The notes: a model not told the origin generated them from the letters alone. Positions 54,580-63,459 are shown, counted from the first letter of the stretch. The stretch is DNA of 64,000 nt from JAPOUP01 sp965221405 (GCA_965221405.1 CBDCSE010000002.1:372001-436000), one strand, 5' to 3'. Program-made: numbers and translations.

Positions 54580-54960
54580 TCAACGCTGAATACATCTTCC
54601 GTCCAGCGTCACCGTGTCGGTCTCACCGTCGACCGGCAGTTCCGCGATCGGCTGATCGGGCCCGACGATCCATGCTATATCCGAGCCGCCGTAGGTCTCA
54701 AGACAGTAGGAGATCGCCCTATGGTGCGCCGACGCAAGCGCCTGTTCGGAAATTGCGGCGAATGGAGACACGCTCACCTTGAAATCCCGTCTGTCCGTCC
54801 CCCTGCTGAGCGACGCACGGACACGGACGCTACGGACCTCGACGGTACCGGCGGAGTCCCCGTCGCGTACCTCGACGGTTTCCCTGCCGCCCCGAGAAGG
54901 CCCGCACGAGGAAACAGCCGCGACGGCGAGCACAAGGAACACTGTCCGCGCCAAAGTCAT
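54580..54960 (-). CDS. Hypothetical lipoprotein in nuo operon
   Basis: A 126-aa predicted lipoprotein. The signal sequence MTLARTVFLVLAVAAVSSCG ends in a plausible lipobox (VSSC). The mature part has VRVRASLSRGTDRRDFKVSVSPFAAISEQAL, a C in YCLETYGGSDIAWIVG and a C-terminal DGRCIQR, so a disulfide is possible. No family recognised. It sits between nuoF (213 bp away) and the DUF5333-like gene. Confidence 0.6.
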   Translation of the reverse strand: MTLARTVFLVLAVAAVSSCGPSRGGRETVEVRDGDSAGTVEVRSVRVRASLSRGTDRRDFKVSVSPFAAISEQALASAHHRAISYCLETYGGSDIAWIVGPDQPIAELPVDGETDTVTLDGRCIQR

Positions 54961-55173
54961 TGCCGTACCCTCCTCCGATCAACCTCATCTTCCGATGCCT
55001 AACGTGTGGGCGCGTGACCCGCTGCGGGGCATTCGGAAACACGAAACCAGCAATCCGGCCACATTCCACACTCTCCGGGCCTCTGGACAGCCACAGGGAG
55101 TGATGCATGTCCGGAATGCAATGCGCAAGCCCGATCAGCGGACCTGTCGGGACGGATCACGAAAGGTTTGGCG

Positions 55174-56469
55174 TCACTCCCCGGCGGTAGCGACGGCGGC
55201 ACCACCCCGGCGCGAGCGGATGCGCTCCTCGATCTCATCCCGGAAATTACGGATCAGCCCCTGCACGGGCCAGGCAGCGGCGTCACCAAGCGCACAGATC
55301 GTATGTCCCTCAACCTGCTTGGTCACATCAAGGAGCATGTCGATTTCCTCCAGTGCGGCCTCACCCCTGACCAGCCGTTCCATCACCCGCATCATCCAGC
55401 CCGTTCCCTCGCGACAGGGCGTGCATTGGCCACAACTCTCATGTTTGTAGAATTTGGACAGCCGCCAGATCGCTTTGACGATGTCGGTCGAGCGGTCCAT
55501 CACGATAACAGCAGCGGTTCCCAGTGACGATCCGACCTCGCGCAATGCGTCGAAATCCATGATCGCGCCGCGCATGTCCTCACCCCGCACGCAGGGAACG
55601 GACGCACCGCCCGGAATGACTGCCTTGAGGTTGCTCCAACCGCCGCGAACGCCGCCGCAGTGCCTTTCGATAAGTTCCTCGAAAGGAATGGACATCGTGT
55701 CCTCAACCACGCAGGGATTGTTGACATGTCCACTGACGGCATAGATCTTGGTCCCAGTATTGTTGGGTCGTCCGAATGAGGTGAACCACTCGGCGCCACG
55801 TCTGAGGATTGTCGGAACGACGGCGATCGATTCCACGTTGTTCACCGTGGTCGGGCAGCCATAGAGCCCCGCTCCGGCGGGGAACGGAGGTTTCATCCGC
55901 GGCATGCCCTTCCTGCCCTCGAGGCTTTCCAGGAGCGCGGTTTCCTCGCCACAGATATAGGCTCCGGCCCCGTGGTGTAGAAAGAGGTCGAAATCCCATC
56001 CCGAACCCGCAGCGTTCCTCCCGAGCAGCCCGGCGCCGTAGGCTTCGTCGATCGCGACCTGCAGCGCCTCGCGCTCTCGGACGTATTCCCCGCGGATGTA
56101 GATATAGCACGTATGGGCACCCATCGCGAACGAGGCGAGAAGGCACCCTTCGACGAGCGTGTGCGGGTCGTGGCGCATTATTTCCCGGTCCTTGCAGGTC
56201 CCGGGCTCTGATTCGTCGGCATTGACCACGAGATACGCCGGACGTCCGTCCGACTCCTTTGGCATGAATGACCATTTAAGTCCCGTCGGAAATCCCGCTC
56301 CTCCCCGCCCCCTGAGCCCGGATGCCTTCACCGTGCCGACGATCCAGTCACGGTCCCTTGCGATGAGTTCCGCGGTGCCGTCCCAATGACCGCGTTTCAT
56401 CGCCCCGGCAAGCGTGCGGTCATGCATCCCGTAAAGATTGGTGAATATGCGGTCGCTGTCGTTCAGCAT
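55174..56469 (-). CDS. nuoF: NADH-quinone oxidoreductase subunit F
   Basis: A 431-aa NADH-binding subunit. The nucleotide site is GLRGRGGAGFPTGLKWSFMP, the FMN region NADESEPGTCKDREIMRHDPH with GAGAYICGEETALLESLEG, and the N3 cluster motif ESCGQCTPCREGTGW with the distant Cys in GHTICALGDAAAWP. This is the NADH entry point of complex I. The DUF5337-like gene lies 3 bp upstream. Confidence 0.97.
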   Translation of the reverse strand: MLNDSDRIFTNLYGMHDRTLAGAMKRGHWDGTAELIARDRDWIVGTVKASGLRGRGGAGFPTGLKWSFMPKESDGRPAYLVVNADESEPGTCKDREIMRHDPHTLVEGCLLASFAMGAHTCYIYIRGEYVREREALQVAIDEAYGAGLLGRNAAGSGWDFDLFLHHGAGAYICGEETALLESLEGRKGMPRMKPPFPAGAGLYGCPTTVNNVESIAVVPTILRRGAEWFTSFGRPNNTGTKIYAVSGHVNNPCVVEDTMSIPFEELIERHCGGVRGGWSNLKAVIPGGASVPCVRGEDMRGAIMDFDALREVGSSLGTAAVIVMDRSTDIVKAIWRLSKFYKHESCGQCTPCREGTGWMMRVMERLVRGEAALEEIDMLLDVTKQVEGHTICALGDAAAWPVQGLIRNFRDEIEERIRSRRGGAAVATAGE

Positions 56470-56472
56470 GTC

Positions 56473-56712
56473 CTACTCCCGTCCGCCTCCGCGTTTCCGC
56501 CAGATCCGATAGGATATGAGAATGGCCCAGGCGAACGCGGCCAGCGCCAGGATATCGAAGAGAAAGACATATCCCGGCCACAGATCCAGTGCCGGGCCCA
56601 ACCACTGCGCACCAATCCAGACCAGCATCACCGCCGCGACGACCAGCGCGACCTGCCGCCCCTGTCTTGCGAGCGCGTGTCCGTCCCGGTTCCTCTCAGC
56701 TGGTACGTTCAT
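56473..56712 (-). CDS. DUF5337-like two-TM protein in nuo operon
   Basis: A 79-aa protein: a short basic N-terminus (MNVPAERNRDGHALARQGR) followed by two TM helices (VALVVAAVMLVWIGAQWLGPAL and VFLFDILALAAFAWAILISYRIW) and a basic end. It resembles DUF5337, located between nuoE and nuoF in Rhodobacterales. It begins 7 bp after nuoE and ends 3 bp before nuoF. Role unknown. Confidence 0.72.
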   Translation of the reverse strand: MNVPAERNRDGHALARQGRQVALVVAAVMLVWIGAQWLGPALDLWPGYVFLFDILALAAFAWAILISYRIWRKRGGGRE

Positions 56713-56719
56713 ACCATCC

Positions 56720-57475
56720 TCAGGCGCTTCCGTCACCGCCAGGCCCGTCACCGTCAGGCCCGTCACCGTCAAGCCACGGCGTGACCAGCGGCGTTTCGGT
56801 GCCGTCGATCCGTTTGATGGTATCGCCGGCGTCCGCCGCCAGCTGCGCGCTCGCGTTGCGCACTGACCGGGACTGGCCTGCATGGCCGTTCAGGCTTGTC
56901 AGTCCCCGCTCGGGCTCCGATGCGAACCGTCCGTTCTGCGGTCCGGGCGTCGGCAGGTCTCCGGCAACGATCGCATCCAGGATCCCGGAAAGCCGCTCGG
57001 CTGTCAGATCCTCAAAGTAATCCTTCCCGATCTGCGCCATAGGTGCGTTCGCGCAGGCGCCGAGGCACTCGACCTCCTCCCATGAAAGCCTGCCGTCCCC
57101 GGAAAGCGTATGCGGACTTTCCGCAATCCTCTCGCGACAGACCGCGACCAGATCCTCGGCACCGCAGATCATGCAGGAGGTCGTGCCGCAGATCTGGATG
57201 TGCGCGACGCTACCGACCGGCCGCAGCTGGAACATGAAATAGAACGTCGCAACTTCCAGCGCCCTGATACGGGCCATCCCGAGCATGTCGGCCACATGCT
57301 CGATCGCCGCTCTCGGGAGCCAGCCTTCCTGTTCCTGCGCCCGCCAGAGCAGCGGAATGACCGCACTCGCCTGCCTTCCTTCCGGATACTTGGCGATCTG
57401 CGCGGCGGCCCATGCCGCGTTGGCAGGAGTGAACGAGAAGCTATCAGGCTGATCGTGATGAAGGCGCCTCAGCAT
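56720..57475 (-). CDS. nuoE: NADH-quinone oxidoreductase subunit E with repeat-bearing tail
   Basis: A 251-aa thioredoxin-like 2Fe-2S subunit. Ligands are in ICGTTSCMICGAEDL and VECLGACANAPM. ATFYFMFQLRPVG is typical. After about residue 165 the family core ends, and an 85-residue tail follows, closing with a 5-aa repeat DGDGP x3 encoded by a 15-bp tandem repeat. Rhodobacterales NuoE are often extended, but the acidic Gly/Asp end looks recent. Confidence 0.94.
   Translation of the reverse strand: MLRRLHHDQPDSFSFTPANAAWAAAQIAKYPEGRQASAVIPLLWRAQEQEGWLPRAAIEHVADMLGMARIRALEVATFYFMFQLRPVGSVAHIQICGTTSCMICGAEDLVAVCRERIAESPHTLSGDGRLSWEEVECLGACANAPMAQIGKDYFEDLTAERLSGILDAIVAGDLPTPGPQNGRFASEPERGLTSLNGHAGQSRSVRNASAQLAADAGDTIKRIDGTETPLVTPWLDGDGPDGDGPGGDGSA
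56731..56775. repeat. Tandem repeat, 3 x 15 bp, in nuoE 3' end
   Basis: Three near-identical 15-bp units (CGTCACCGYCAGGCC type; one or two mismatches). The unit is a multiple of three, so copy change keeps the nuoE frame and alters only the acidic DGDGP tail. Confidence 0.9.
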
Positions 57476-57493
57476 CGGCGGTCATCCCTTTAC

Positions 57494-57513
57494 GTACCAT
57501 GTACCATGTACCA
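57494..57513. repeat. Tandem repeat, about 2.9 x 7 bp (GTACCAT)
   Basis: GTACCAT is repeated almost three times in the 150-bp spacer between nuoD and nuoE. No gene crosses it. On either strand it would make a run of ACC/ATG-containing sequence just after the nuoE start region. Confidence 0.9.
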
Positions 57514-57625
57514 AAAGCCACGGGCCCGCCCCATAACCCAGCGGCAGCGGGACAGGTACGGTGTGCCGCCCGGAACGGCAAGACCTTCGGCGCGGATCCG
57601 GAACCGGGAGGCCGACGGATCGCTG

Positions 57626-58837
57626 TCACCGATCTATCTCCCCGAACACCACGTCCATAGTGCCGATGATCGCGGCCACATCGGCCAACTGGTGACCGCC
57701 AGCGACATGATCCATCGCCTGCAGGTGCAGGAAGCCGGGAGCCCGGATTCTGGCGCGGTAGGGCCTGTTGGAACCATCCGCGACCAGATAGACGCCGAAC
57801 TCGCCTTTGGGTGCCTCCACGGCGGCATAGACCTCACCTTCGGGCACATGGAAACCCTCTGTGTAGAGCTTGAAATGATGGATAAGCGCCTCCATCGAGG
57901 ATTTCATCTCGGTGCGCGGCGGCGGTGTCAGCTTGCCGCGGACCAGCACATCGCCCTTCTCGGCCCGCAGCATGTCGCAGGCCTGCCTGATGATTTTCAG
58001 TGATTCGCGCATTTCCTGCATTCGAACGAGATAGCGGTCGTAGCAGTCCCCATGCCGGCCAACCGGAATGCCGAACTCGAACTCGTCGTAGCATTCATAA
58101 GGCTGCGCCCTTCGGAGGTCCCAGGCAAGTCCGCTGCCGCGTACCATGACCCCCGAGAAACCCCAGTCCAGCGCATCCTGCTCGCTGACCACGCCGATAT
58201 CGACGTTGCGTTGCTTGAATATCCGGTTTTCGGTGAGCAGCCCGTCGATGTCGTCGAGCGCCCCGGGAAATCCGACGGCCCACCGGTCGATGTCGTCAAT
58301 CAGCTCCTGAGGTAGATCCCGGTGCACGCCACCGGGACGGAAATATGCCGCGTGCAGCCGTGCCCCACACGCCCGCTCATAGAAGACCATGAGCTTCTCG
58401 CGCTCCTCGAAACCCCACAGCGGGGGAGTGAGGGCACCTACGTCCATCGCCTGGGTCGTGACGTTCAGAAGGTGATTAAGGATACGCCCGATCTCCGAAT
58501 AGAGCACGCGGATCAGGGAGGCCCGGCGCGGGATCCCGGTACCGGTCAGTTTCTCGATCGCCAGGCACCATGCGTGTTCCTGATTCATCGGCGCCACATA
58601 GTCGAGCCGGTCGAAATACGGAAGGTTCTGCAGGTATGTGCGTGACTCCATCAGCTTTTCGGTTCCACGATGGAGAAGGCCGATATGCGGGTCGCAGCGC
58701 TCGACGATCTCGCCGTCCAGCTCCAGAACCAGCCTCAGCACGCCATGCGCGGCCGGGTGCTGGGGTCCGAAATTGATGTTGAAATTCCGGATTCTCTGCT
58801 CTCCGGTCCGGACGTCGTCGAAATGTCCATCCATCAT
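57626..58837 (-). CDS. nuoD: NADH-quinone oxidoreductase subunit D
   Basis: A 403-aa 49-kDa-type subunit at the quinone site. FNINFGPQHPAAHGVLRLVLELDGE, DPHIGLLHRGTEKLMESRTYLQNLPYFDRLDYVAPMNQEHAW and the end DVVFGEIDR are the invariant parts. The His of HGVLR lies in the quinone pocket. Spacers of 150 and 189 bp flank it. Confidence 0.97.
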   Translation of the reverse strand: MMDGHFDDVRTGEQRIRNFNINFGPQHPAAHGVLRLVLELDGEIVERCDPHIGLLHRGTEKLMESRTYLQNLPYFDRLDYVAPMNQEHAWCLAIEKLTGTGIPRRASLIRVLYSEIGRILNHLLNVTTQAMDVGALTPPLWGFEEREKLMVFYERACGARLHAAYFRPGGVHRDLPQELIDDIDRWAVGFPGALDDIDGLLTENRIFKQRNVDIGVVSEQDALDWGFSGVMVRGSGLAWDLRRAQPYECYDEFEFGIPVGRHGDCYDRYLVRMQEMRESLKIIRQACDMLRAEKGDVLVRGKLTPPPRTEMKSSMEALIHHFKLYTEGFHVPEGEVYAAVEAPKGEFGVYLVADGSNRPYRARIRAPGFLHLQAMDHVAGGHQLADVAAIIGTMDVVFGEIDR

Positions 58838-59026
58838 CTCACCCCCCCGTCGACCGCCGACACGTACGACATGCCACGCGACACATCATGATCCGTACTG
58901 GTTCTGTGCGAACGGGTAGGAATATGGGGTACCGTCCGCGCATACGGACTTCAGGCACCCCGCGGTTCCTGGCGTTCCGGCACGATGGCGGCGCGATGGC
59001 CCGCGTACTGGCCTGACCATGCGCCA

Positions 59027-59635
59027 TCAGTCTCCTGCCCCGCTTCCGCCCTCGTCGGGTAGGATATACGCGGCGCCTTCCCATGGCGACATAAAGTCGA
59101 ACTGGCGGTATTCCTGCGTGAGCTTCACCGGCTCATATACAACCCGCTTGAGGGCGTCGTCGTAGCGTACCTCGGTATAGCCGGTCGTCGGGAAATCCTT
59201 TCTAAGAGGATGGCCGGTGAAGCCGTAATCGGTGAGGATTCGGCGCAGGTCAGGATGCCCGGTGAACATAATGCCGAACATGTCGTATACCTCGCGCTCG
59301 AACCAGTTGGCGGACGGAAAGACACCGGTGATAGAGGCGATCATGTCATCTTCCCGAAGCCCGCATCTCGTCCTGATACGCTGGTTCCGGTGCATGCTGA
59401 GAAAGTGGTAGACGACCTCGAACCTCGCGTCCCGACCCGGATGGTCAACCGCAGTGATATCAACAAGGGTGGAAAACCTGCAGGTAATGTCGGCTTTAAG
59501 GAATTCGGCGAAAGCCACAACCGACGCTGGCGCCACCTCGACGTTCAGTTCGCCGAAATCGACGCTCCAGCCCAATACGCATTCGGGTCGCATCCGCTCG
59601 ATATGAGCACCCAGCTCGTCAAGTTCGTCAGGCAT
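59027..59635 (-). CDS. nuoC: NADH-quinone oxidoreductase subunit C
   Basis: A 202-aa 30-kDa subunit. The signature FEREVYDMFGIMFTGHPDLRRILTDYGFTGHPLRKDFP is intact, preceded by STLVDITAVDHPGRDARFEVVYHFLS. It is separate from nuoD (not a NuoCD fusion), as usual for alphaproteobacteria. It begins 29 bp after nuoB. Confidence 0.97.
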   Translation of the reverse strand: MPDELDELGAHIERMRPECVLGWSVDFGELNVEVAPASVVAFAEFLKADITCRFSTLVDITAVDHPGRDARFEVVYHFLSMHRNQRIRTRCGLREDDMIASITGVFPSANWFEREVYDMFGIMFTGHPDLRRILTDYGFTGHPLRKDFPTTGYTEVRYDDALKRVVYEPVKLTQEYRQFDFMSPWEGAAYILPDEGGSGAGD

Positions 59636-59664
59636 CCGTTCTCGCCGTCAAGGGTTCATGATGT

Positions 59665-60210
59665 TCAGCGCACGATTGTACCGGTGCGCCGGATCTTGCG
59701 CTGTAGCTGCATAAGCCCGTAGAGCAGCGCTTCCGCCGTCGGAGGACAGCCCGGTACATAGACGTCGACGGGCACGATTCTATCACACCCACGCACCACC
59801 GAATAGCTGTAGTGGTAATATCCGCCACCATTCGCGCAGGACCCCATCGAGACCACGTAGCGCGGTTCGGGCATCTGGTCATATACCTTCCTCAAAGCCG
59901 GCGCCATCTTGTTGGTGAGCGTACCCGCAACTATCATGAGATCCGATTGTCTGGGGGACGCCCGCGGCGCTGTCCCGAAACGCTCCATGTCGTAGCGGGG
60001 CATCGCGGTGTGCATCATCTCGACCGCGCAGCAGGCGAGACCGAAGGTCATCCAGTGCAGGCTTCCTGTCCGTGCCCAATTGATCACGTCCTCGACCGAG
60101 GTCAGCAGGAATCCCCTGTCCCGCAGCTCATGGTCGATTTCCGGGACAGTGGTTCCGTCAACCGCCATTTCGTCTCGCTCCGGTGTGTTCGGACCGACAA
60201 TCACTCCCAT
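59665..60210 (-). CDS. nuoB: NADH-quinone oxidoreductase subunit B
   Basis: A 181-aa subunit holding cluster N2. MTFGLACCAVEMMHTAMPRYDMERFG, VSMGSCANGGGYYHYSYSVVRGCDRIVPVDVYVPGCPPTAEALLYGL contain the four Cys ligands, including the tandem CC. The start at 60210 overlaps nuoA by 10 bp. Confidence 0.97.
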   Translation of the reverse strand: MGVIVGPNTPERDEMAVDGTTVPEIDHELRDRGFLLTSVEDVINWARTGSLHWMTFGLACCAVEMMHTAMPRYDMERFGTAPRASPRQSDLMIVAGTLTNKMAPALRKVYDQMPEPRYVVSMGSCANGGGYYHYSYSVVRGCDRIVPVDVYVPGCPPTAEALLYGLMQLQRKIRRTGTIVR

Positions 60211-60566
60211 TCCAGAGCACCTTTTCTCCATTCATAGACGAAACCGATGGTCAGTACGGAAAGAAAGACCATCATTGACCAGAAGCCCACGGTTCCGACA
60301 TCCTTGAATGCGACCGCCCAGGGAAAAAGAAAAGCGACCTCCAGATCGAATATGATGAAGAGAATCGCCACAAGATAAAACCGGACATCGAACTTCATCC
60401 GCGCGTCGTCAAACGCGTTGAAACCGCATTCATAGGCGGAAACTTTCTCGGGGTCCGGATTACGTACGGCGATGACAAGTGCCGCGGCGACCAGGATGAC
60501 GCCAAGACCCACGGCGAGGGCGAGGAAAACGAGAATCGGGAGATAGTCGGAAGCGATCGATTCCAC
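60201..60566 (-). CDS. nuoA: NADH-quinone oxidoreductase subunit A
   Basis: A 121-aa three-TM subunit: YLPILVFLALAVGLGVILVAAALV, the loop KVSAYECGFNAFDDARMKFDVRFYLVAILFIIFDLEVAFLFPWA and a final helix. The Cys in YECGF is the conserved loop residue that reports active/deactive state in complex I. It is the first nuo gene; an IS1634 relic lies upstream of it. Confidence 0.96.
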   Translation of the reverse strand: MESIASDYLPILVFLALAVGLGVILVAAALVIAVRNPDPEKVSAYECGFNAFDDARMKFDVRFYLVAILFIIFDLEVAFLFPWAVAFKDVGTVGFWSMMVFLSVLTIGFVYEWRKGALEWE

Positions 60567-60919
60567 GGCGCTCTCCCATTATCGGCGCGGGCTGCGAATC
60601 CCAGTGTCGCCATGGAGAATAGAGGCGGCGCTCGGGGGGGTCAACCTACCGGCTTTGGTCGGACGGGACCATCCTACGCAAATTTCCGGTTTCTTGATTG
60701 CTTCACCGTACCGGAAGTGTCAGGCGGGAAAAGATGTTCTGGCGTTTGCGCCTGGCCTTGCTCCGGTTGCGGACAGAGCGAATCAGCTGGAGATTCTCGA
60801 CGTGATCGGTCCCGCTCCGGAAACGGCGCGGGACGTGGTCGACATCCATCACACGGGACGGGAAGTGCGTGCCACAACCGAAGCGGACGCCTTCCCGCTC
60901 GCCGCAAATACGGTGTCGG
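60567..60919. promoter_or_regulatory. Upstream region of the nuo cluster
   Basis: 353 bp upstream of nuoA with no convincing gene, bounded on the far side by a transposase relic. The nuo promoter should lie here but no sigma70 pair stood out. It includes a short G-run near 60633. Confidence 0.35.
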
Positions 60920-61450
60920 CCTATAGTTCGGGAAACAGACCACCAAGTCCCTGCCTGCTGAAGCGGTCCAGCGCGACAATGCCGTCCCGGAGGCCGCGGA
61001 TCACATCCACCCGGCGCACCAGCGTGGAGGGATCGGACGTGTTGCCGGGGAAGACCTCCACGGAGACCGGGCATCCGTGCGCGGTGCGCAGCGGCCCGAA
61101 CACGGTCTGCCGCCCGCCCTTCCTGCCGTCGCGGCTGATGCCAAACCCGGCGAGCGGGCAGCAGGTGCCCTCCAGGTGGCTGGACGGAACATCGTGCAGG
61201 ATCGGCGTGTTCCCGCCCCTAAGGTGCCTGTTGGCCAGGCTCCGCCCGATCCAGATCTGGCGCACGGGCCACCAGCCGGGGATACCCGGCCCCGTCACCG
61301 GTGACAGGGCCGGGCCCGGACAGCGCACCGGGGCTGCCCGTCGCGGTCTCCGGCGACAGCCGCCGCCGGGCGGTTGCGGGCCCGGAAATCAGGCAAAGCA
61401 CCCTGACCACGACGGACGCCACGCCGGGTCGCGCAAGGCCGCGTGTGCGG
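60920..61450 (-). pseudogene. IS1634-family transposase, central relic with frameshift
   Basis: On the minus strand, RVLCLISGPATARRRLSPETATGSPGALSGPGPVTGD is in one frame; VRQIWIGRSLANRHLRGG, ILHDVPSSHLEGTCCPLAGFGISRDGRKGGRQTVFG and HGCPVSVEVFPGNTSDPSTLVRRVDVIRG follow in another. This is the central part of an IS1634 transposase ('LYDVSSSYxEGxxCPLAxFGYSRDGKKGxxQIVxGLL...PVAVEVFPGNTxDPxT'). The frame change lies near 61270. The catalytic C-terminus after GIVALD is missing. Confidence 0.75.
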
Positions 61451-61854
61451 TGGGGGATGCGCTGGGGGCCGAAGCCCCGCGCGGCGGCATGGCGGGCTTT
61501 CCGTCCCGGGCGGGGACGGATTCGATGTCGGGAGCCACGGCGGACACCCGCTACGGGAACGGGCCACGCCGATGGAAGCCCGGCTCATCTGTGGTAACGC
61601 GGATTCCCGGAGAGATATCGGACACGGACACAACGAGGCATGGACAGCCCGCCGGACGTGCCTGAATCCGCCTCCGGGCCTGTCACGGGAACAAGAATCC
61701 CGCTACGGGCACCACGGAACGGGGGATTCCCGTTTCATGCCAAAGGTTTAGACGGAAAAACCTGCATTGAATGACCGGTATGGGACCTCCCTGAGCCCGG
61801 TTTGTGACATATTCCGTTATCCCGCGGAATTCGGACACCCGTTCCATGGCGGGC
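61451..61854. other. Degenerate spacer, no gene recognised
   Basis: 404 bp between the IS1634 relic and ccmE. Very GC-rich first half, more balanced second half. Open frames are short and lack motifs. It may hold the lost N-terminal part of the IS1634 transposase. Confidence 0.4.
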
Positions 61855-62298
61855 CTAGCTGTTCGGATCCCGGTAGACACCCTGCTCCTTCAACGCGTCC
61901 AATACCTCCCGAGGCATATATGTCTCATCGTGCCGCGCAAGGATCTCCGTGGCCCGGAACGTTCCGTCCACAAGGCTGCCGATACCTATCATACCCTGGC
62001 CCTCGCCGAACAGATCGGGAAGCACGCCCGTAAAGGACACCCCGACAGACGCACCGCCGTCGGTTACCGAGAATGTCACGGCCCCACCCTGCCCCTGAGC
62101 AAGTGAGCCTTCCTCAACAAGTCCGCCCAAACGAAATATCTCATCAGGCGGAGGCGGGCGATCCATGACCTGGGTCGGCGAGCGGAAGAAGTTTATTCCG
62201 TCCCGCATGGCATAACCGATCAGTCCGGTAGCAAGGGCGAGAGCTACGGCCGCGATAACGATCACCTGCACGCGCCGCCGTTTCCTCAGTCCCATCAT
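61855..62298 (-). CDS. ccmE: Cytochrome c maturation heme chaperone CcmE
   Basis: A 147-aa membrane-anchored heme chaperone. After a basic start (MMGLRKRRRVQVIV) comes one TM helix (VIAAVALALATGLIGYAM), then the OB-fold domain: FRLGGLVEEGSL, VTFSVTDG, VSFTGVLPDLFGEGQGMIG, and ILARHDETYMP with the heme-binding His and the Tyr of HxxxY. It carries heme to CcmFH. Start 62298 or 62295. It lies 73 bp after argC. Confidence 0.94.
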   Translation of the reverse strand: MMGLRKRRRVQVIVIAAVALALATGLIGYAMRDGINFFRSPTQVMDRPPPPDEIFRLGGLVEEGSLAQGQGGAVTFSVTDGGASVGVSFTGVLPDLFGEGQGMIGIGSLVDGTFRATEILARHDETYMPREVLDALKEQGVYRDPNS

Positions 62299-62371
62299 GG
62301 CGGGAACCCCGCGGGTTCGTCCCACGCGTTCGGGAAACGCATGGAACACCGAACGGTTTTCCCGATCCGGG

Positions 62372-63400
62372 TCACGGGTACAACGGCGTGGACATCAGCC
62401 CGGCCGTCTCCTCCTCACCCAACATCAGATTGGCGTTCTGCAGGGCCTGACCCGACGACCCCTTGACCAGATTGTCAAGTGCCACAACCACCATGGCCTG
62501 CCCCTCAACACGATCACCCACCACCCCAATGTGCACGAAGTTCGACCCGCGCACATCCTTCATCGCCGGTGTTACGCCATAGGGAAGAACCACCACGAAC
62601 GCCTCCCCGGCATATGCCTCACGAAGACAGCGGTGAATGGCCTCGGGCTCACCCTGCAGGTATGCGGACAGTAAAATCCCGCGTGTCGCGGGAACCAGGT
62701 ACGGGGAAAACATGATTCTGACCGGTCGGCCGGCGATTTCGGACAGCTCCTGGTCGAATTCACCGAGATGTCGGTGAATTCCTCCAAGCGAATACCCATT
62801 CGCGCTTCCTGACAGTTCCGAGAACAGCAGATGATCCTTCGCTGACCGGCCCGCACCGGAAGCGCCCACCTTGAGGTCCACGATTATCCTGTCGAGATCG
62901 ACAACACCTGCCTCGATCAGCGGTCGCAGTGCGAACTGCCCCGCGGCGGCGTTGCAGCCCGTACCCGCGACCAATCGGGCGGTCCTGATCCGATCGCGGT
63001 AGAACTCGGTCAGCCCGTAGACCGCCTCGCCCTGAAGCTCCGCCGCCTCGTGCCGCTTGCCGTACCAGACACGATAGGCTTCCGGATCCCGAAACCTGAA
63101 ATCCGACGATAGATCAACGACCTTGACTGCCCCGGGCAGGCCACGGATCACCGACTGGCTGGTCGCGTGCGGTAACGCGCAGAAACACAGGTCGATGCCA
63201 TTGAAGTCAATCTCCCCGATCCGCGCCATAACCGGCAGATCGAGATGACGCAGATGAGGGAAAACTTCCGAGATCGCGACTCCCGCACGGCGGTCGGCGC
63301 CGAGAGCGGCTATCCTGATCGAAGGATGGGTGGCGACAAGGCGAACCAGTTCCGCACCGGTATAGCCGGACGCGCCGAGAATGGCGATATTGTTTGGCAT
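62372..63400 (-). CDS. argC: N-acetyl-gamma-glutamyl-phosphate reductase
   Basis: A 342-aa arginine-biosynthesis enzyme reducing N-acetylglutamyl phosphate to the semialdehyde. The NADP-binding motif ILGASGYTGAELVRLVATHP, LCFCALPHATSQ, VVDLSSDFRF, the catalytic Cys in VAGTGCNAAAGQFALRPLIEAG and GSANGYSLGGIHRHLGEFDQEL are all present. Upstream on the same strand is murI, a frequent neighbour in this group. Confidence 0.96.
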   Translation of the reverse strand: MPNNIAILGASGYTGAELVRLVATHPSIRIAALGADRRAGVAISEVFPHLRHLDLPVMARIGEIDFNGIDLCFCALPHATSQSVIRGLPGAVKVVDLSSDFRFRDPEAYRVWYGKRHEAAELQGEAVYGLTEFYRDRIRTARLVAGTGCNAAAGQFALRPLIEAGVVDLDRIIVDLKVGASGAGRSAKDHLLFSELSGSANGYSLGGIHRHLGEFDQELSEIAGRPVRIMFSPYLVPATRGILLSAYLQGEPEAIHRCLREAYAGEAFVVVLPYGVTPAMKDVRGSNFVHIGVVGDRVEGQAMVVVALDNLVKGSSGQALQNANLMLGEEETAGLMSTPLYP

Positions 63401-63459
63401 GGTATCCTATTCCCGTCCTTTCCAGAAGGCCATTTAGGTCGATCCACCTGAAGGCGCAA

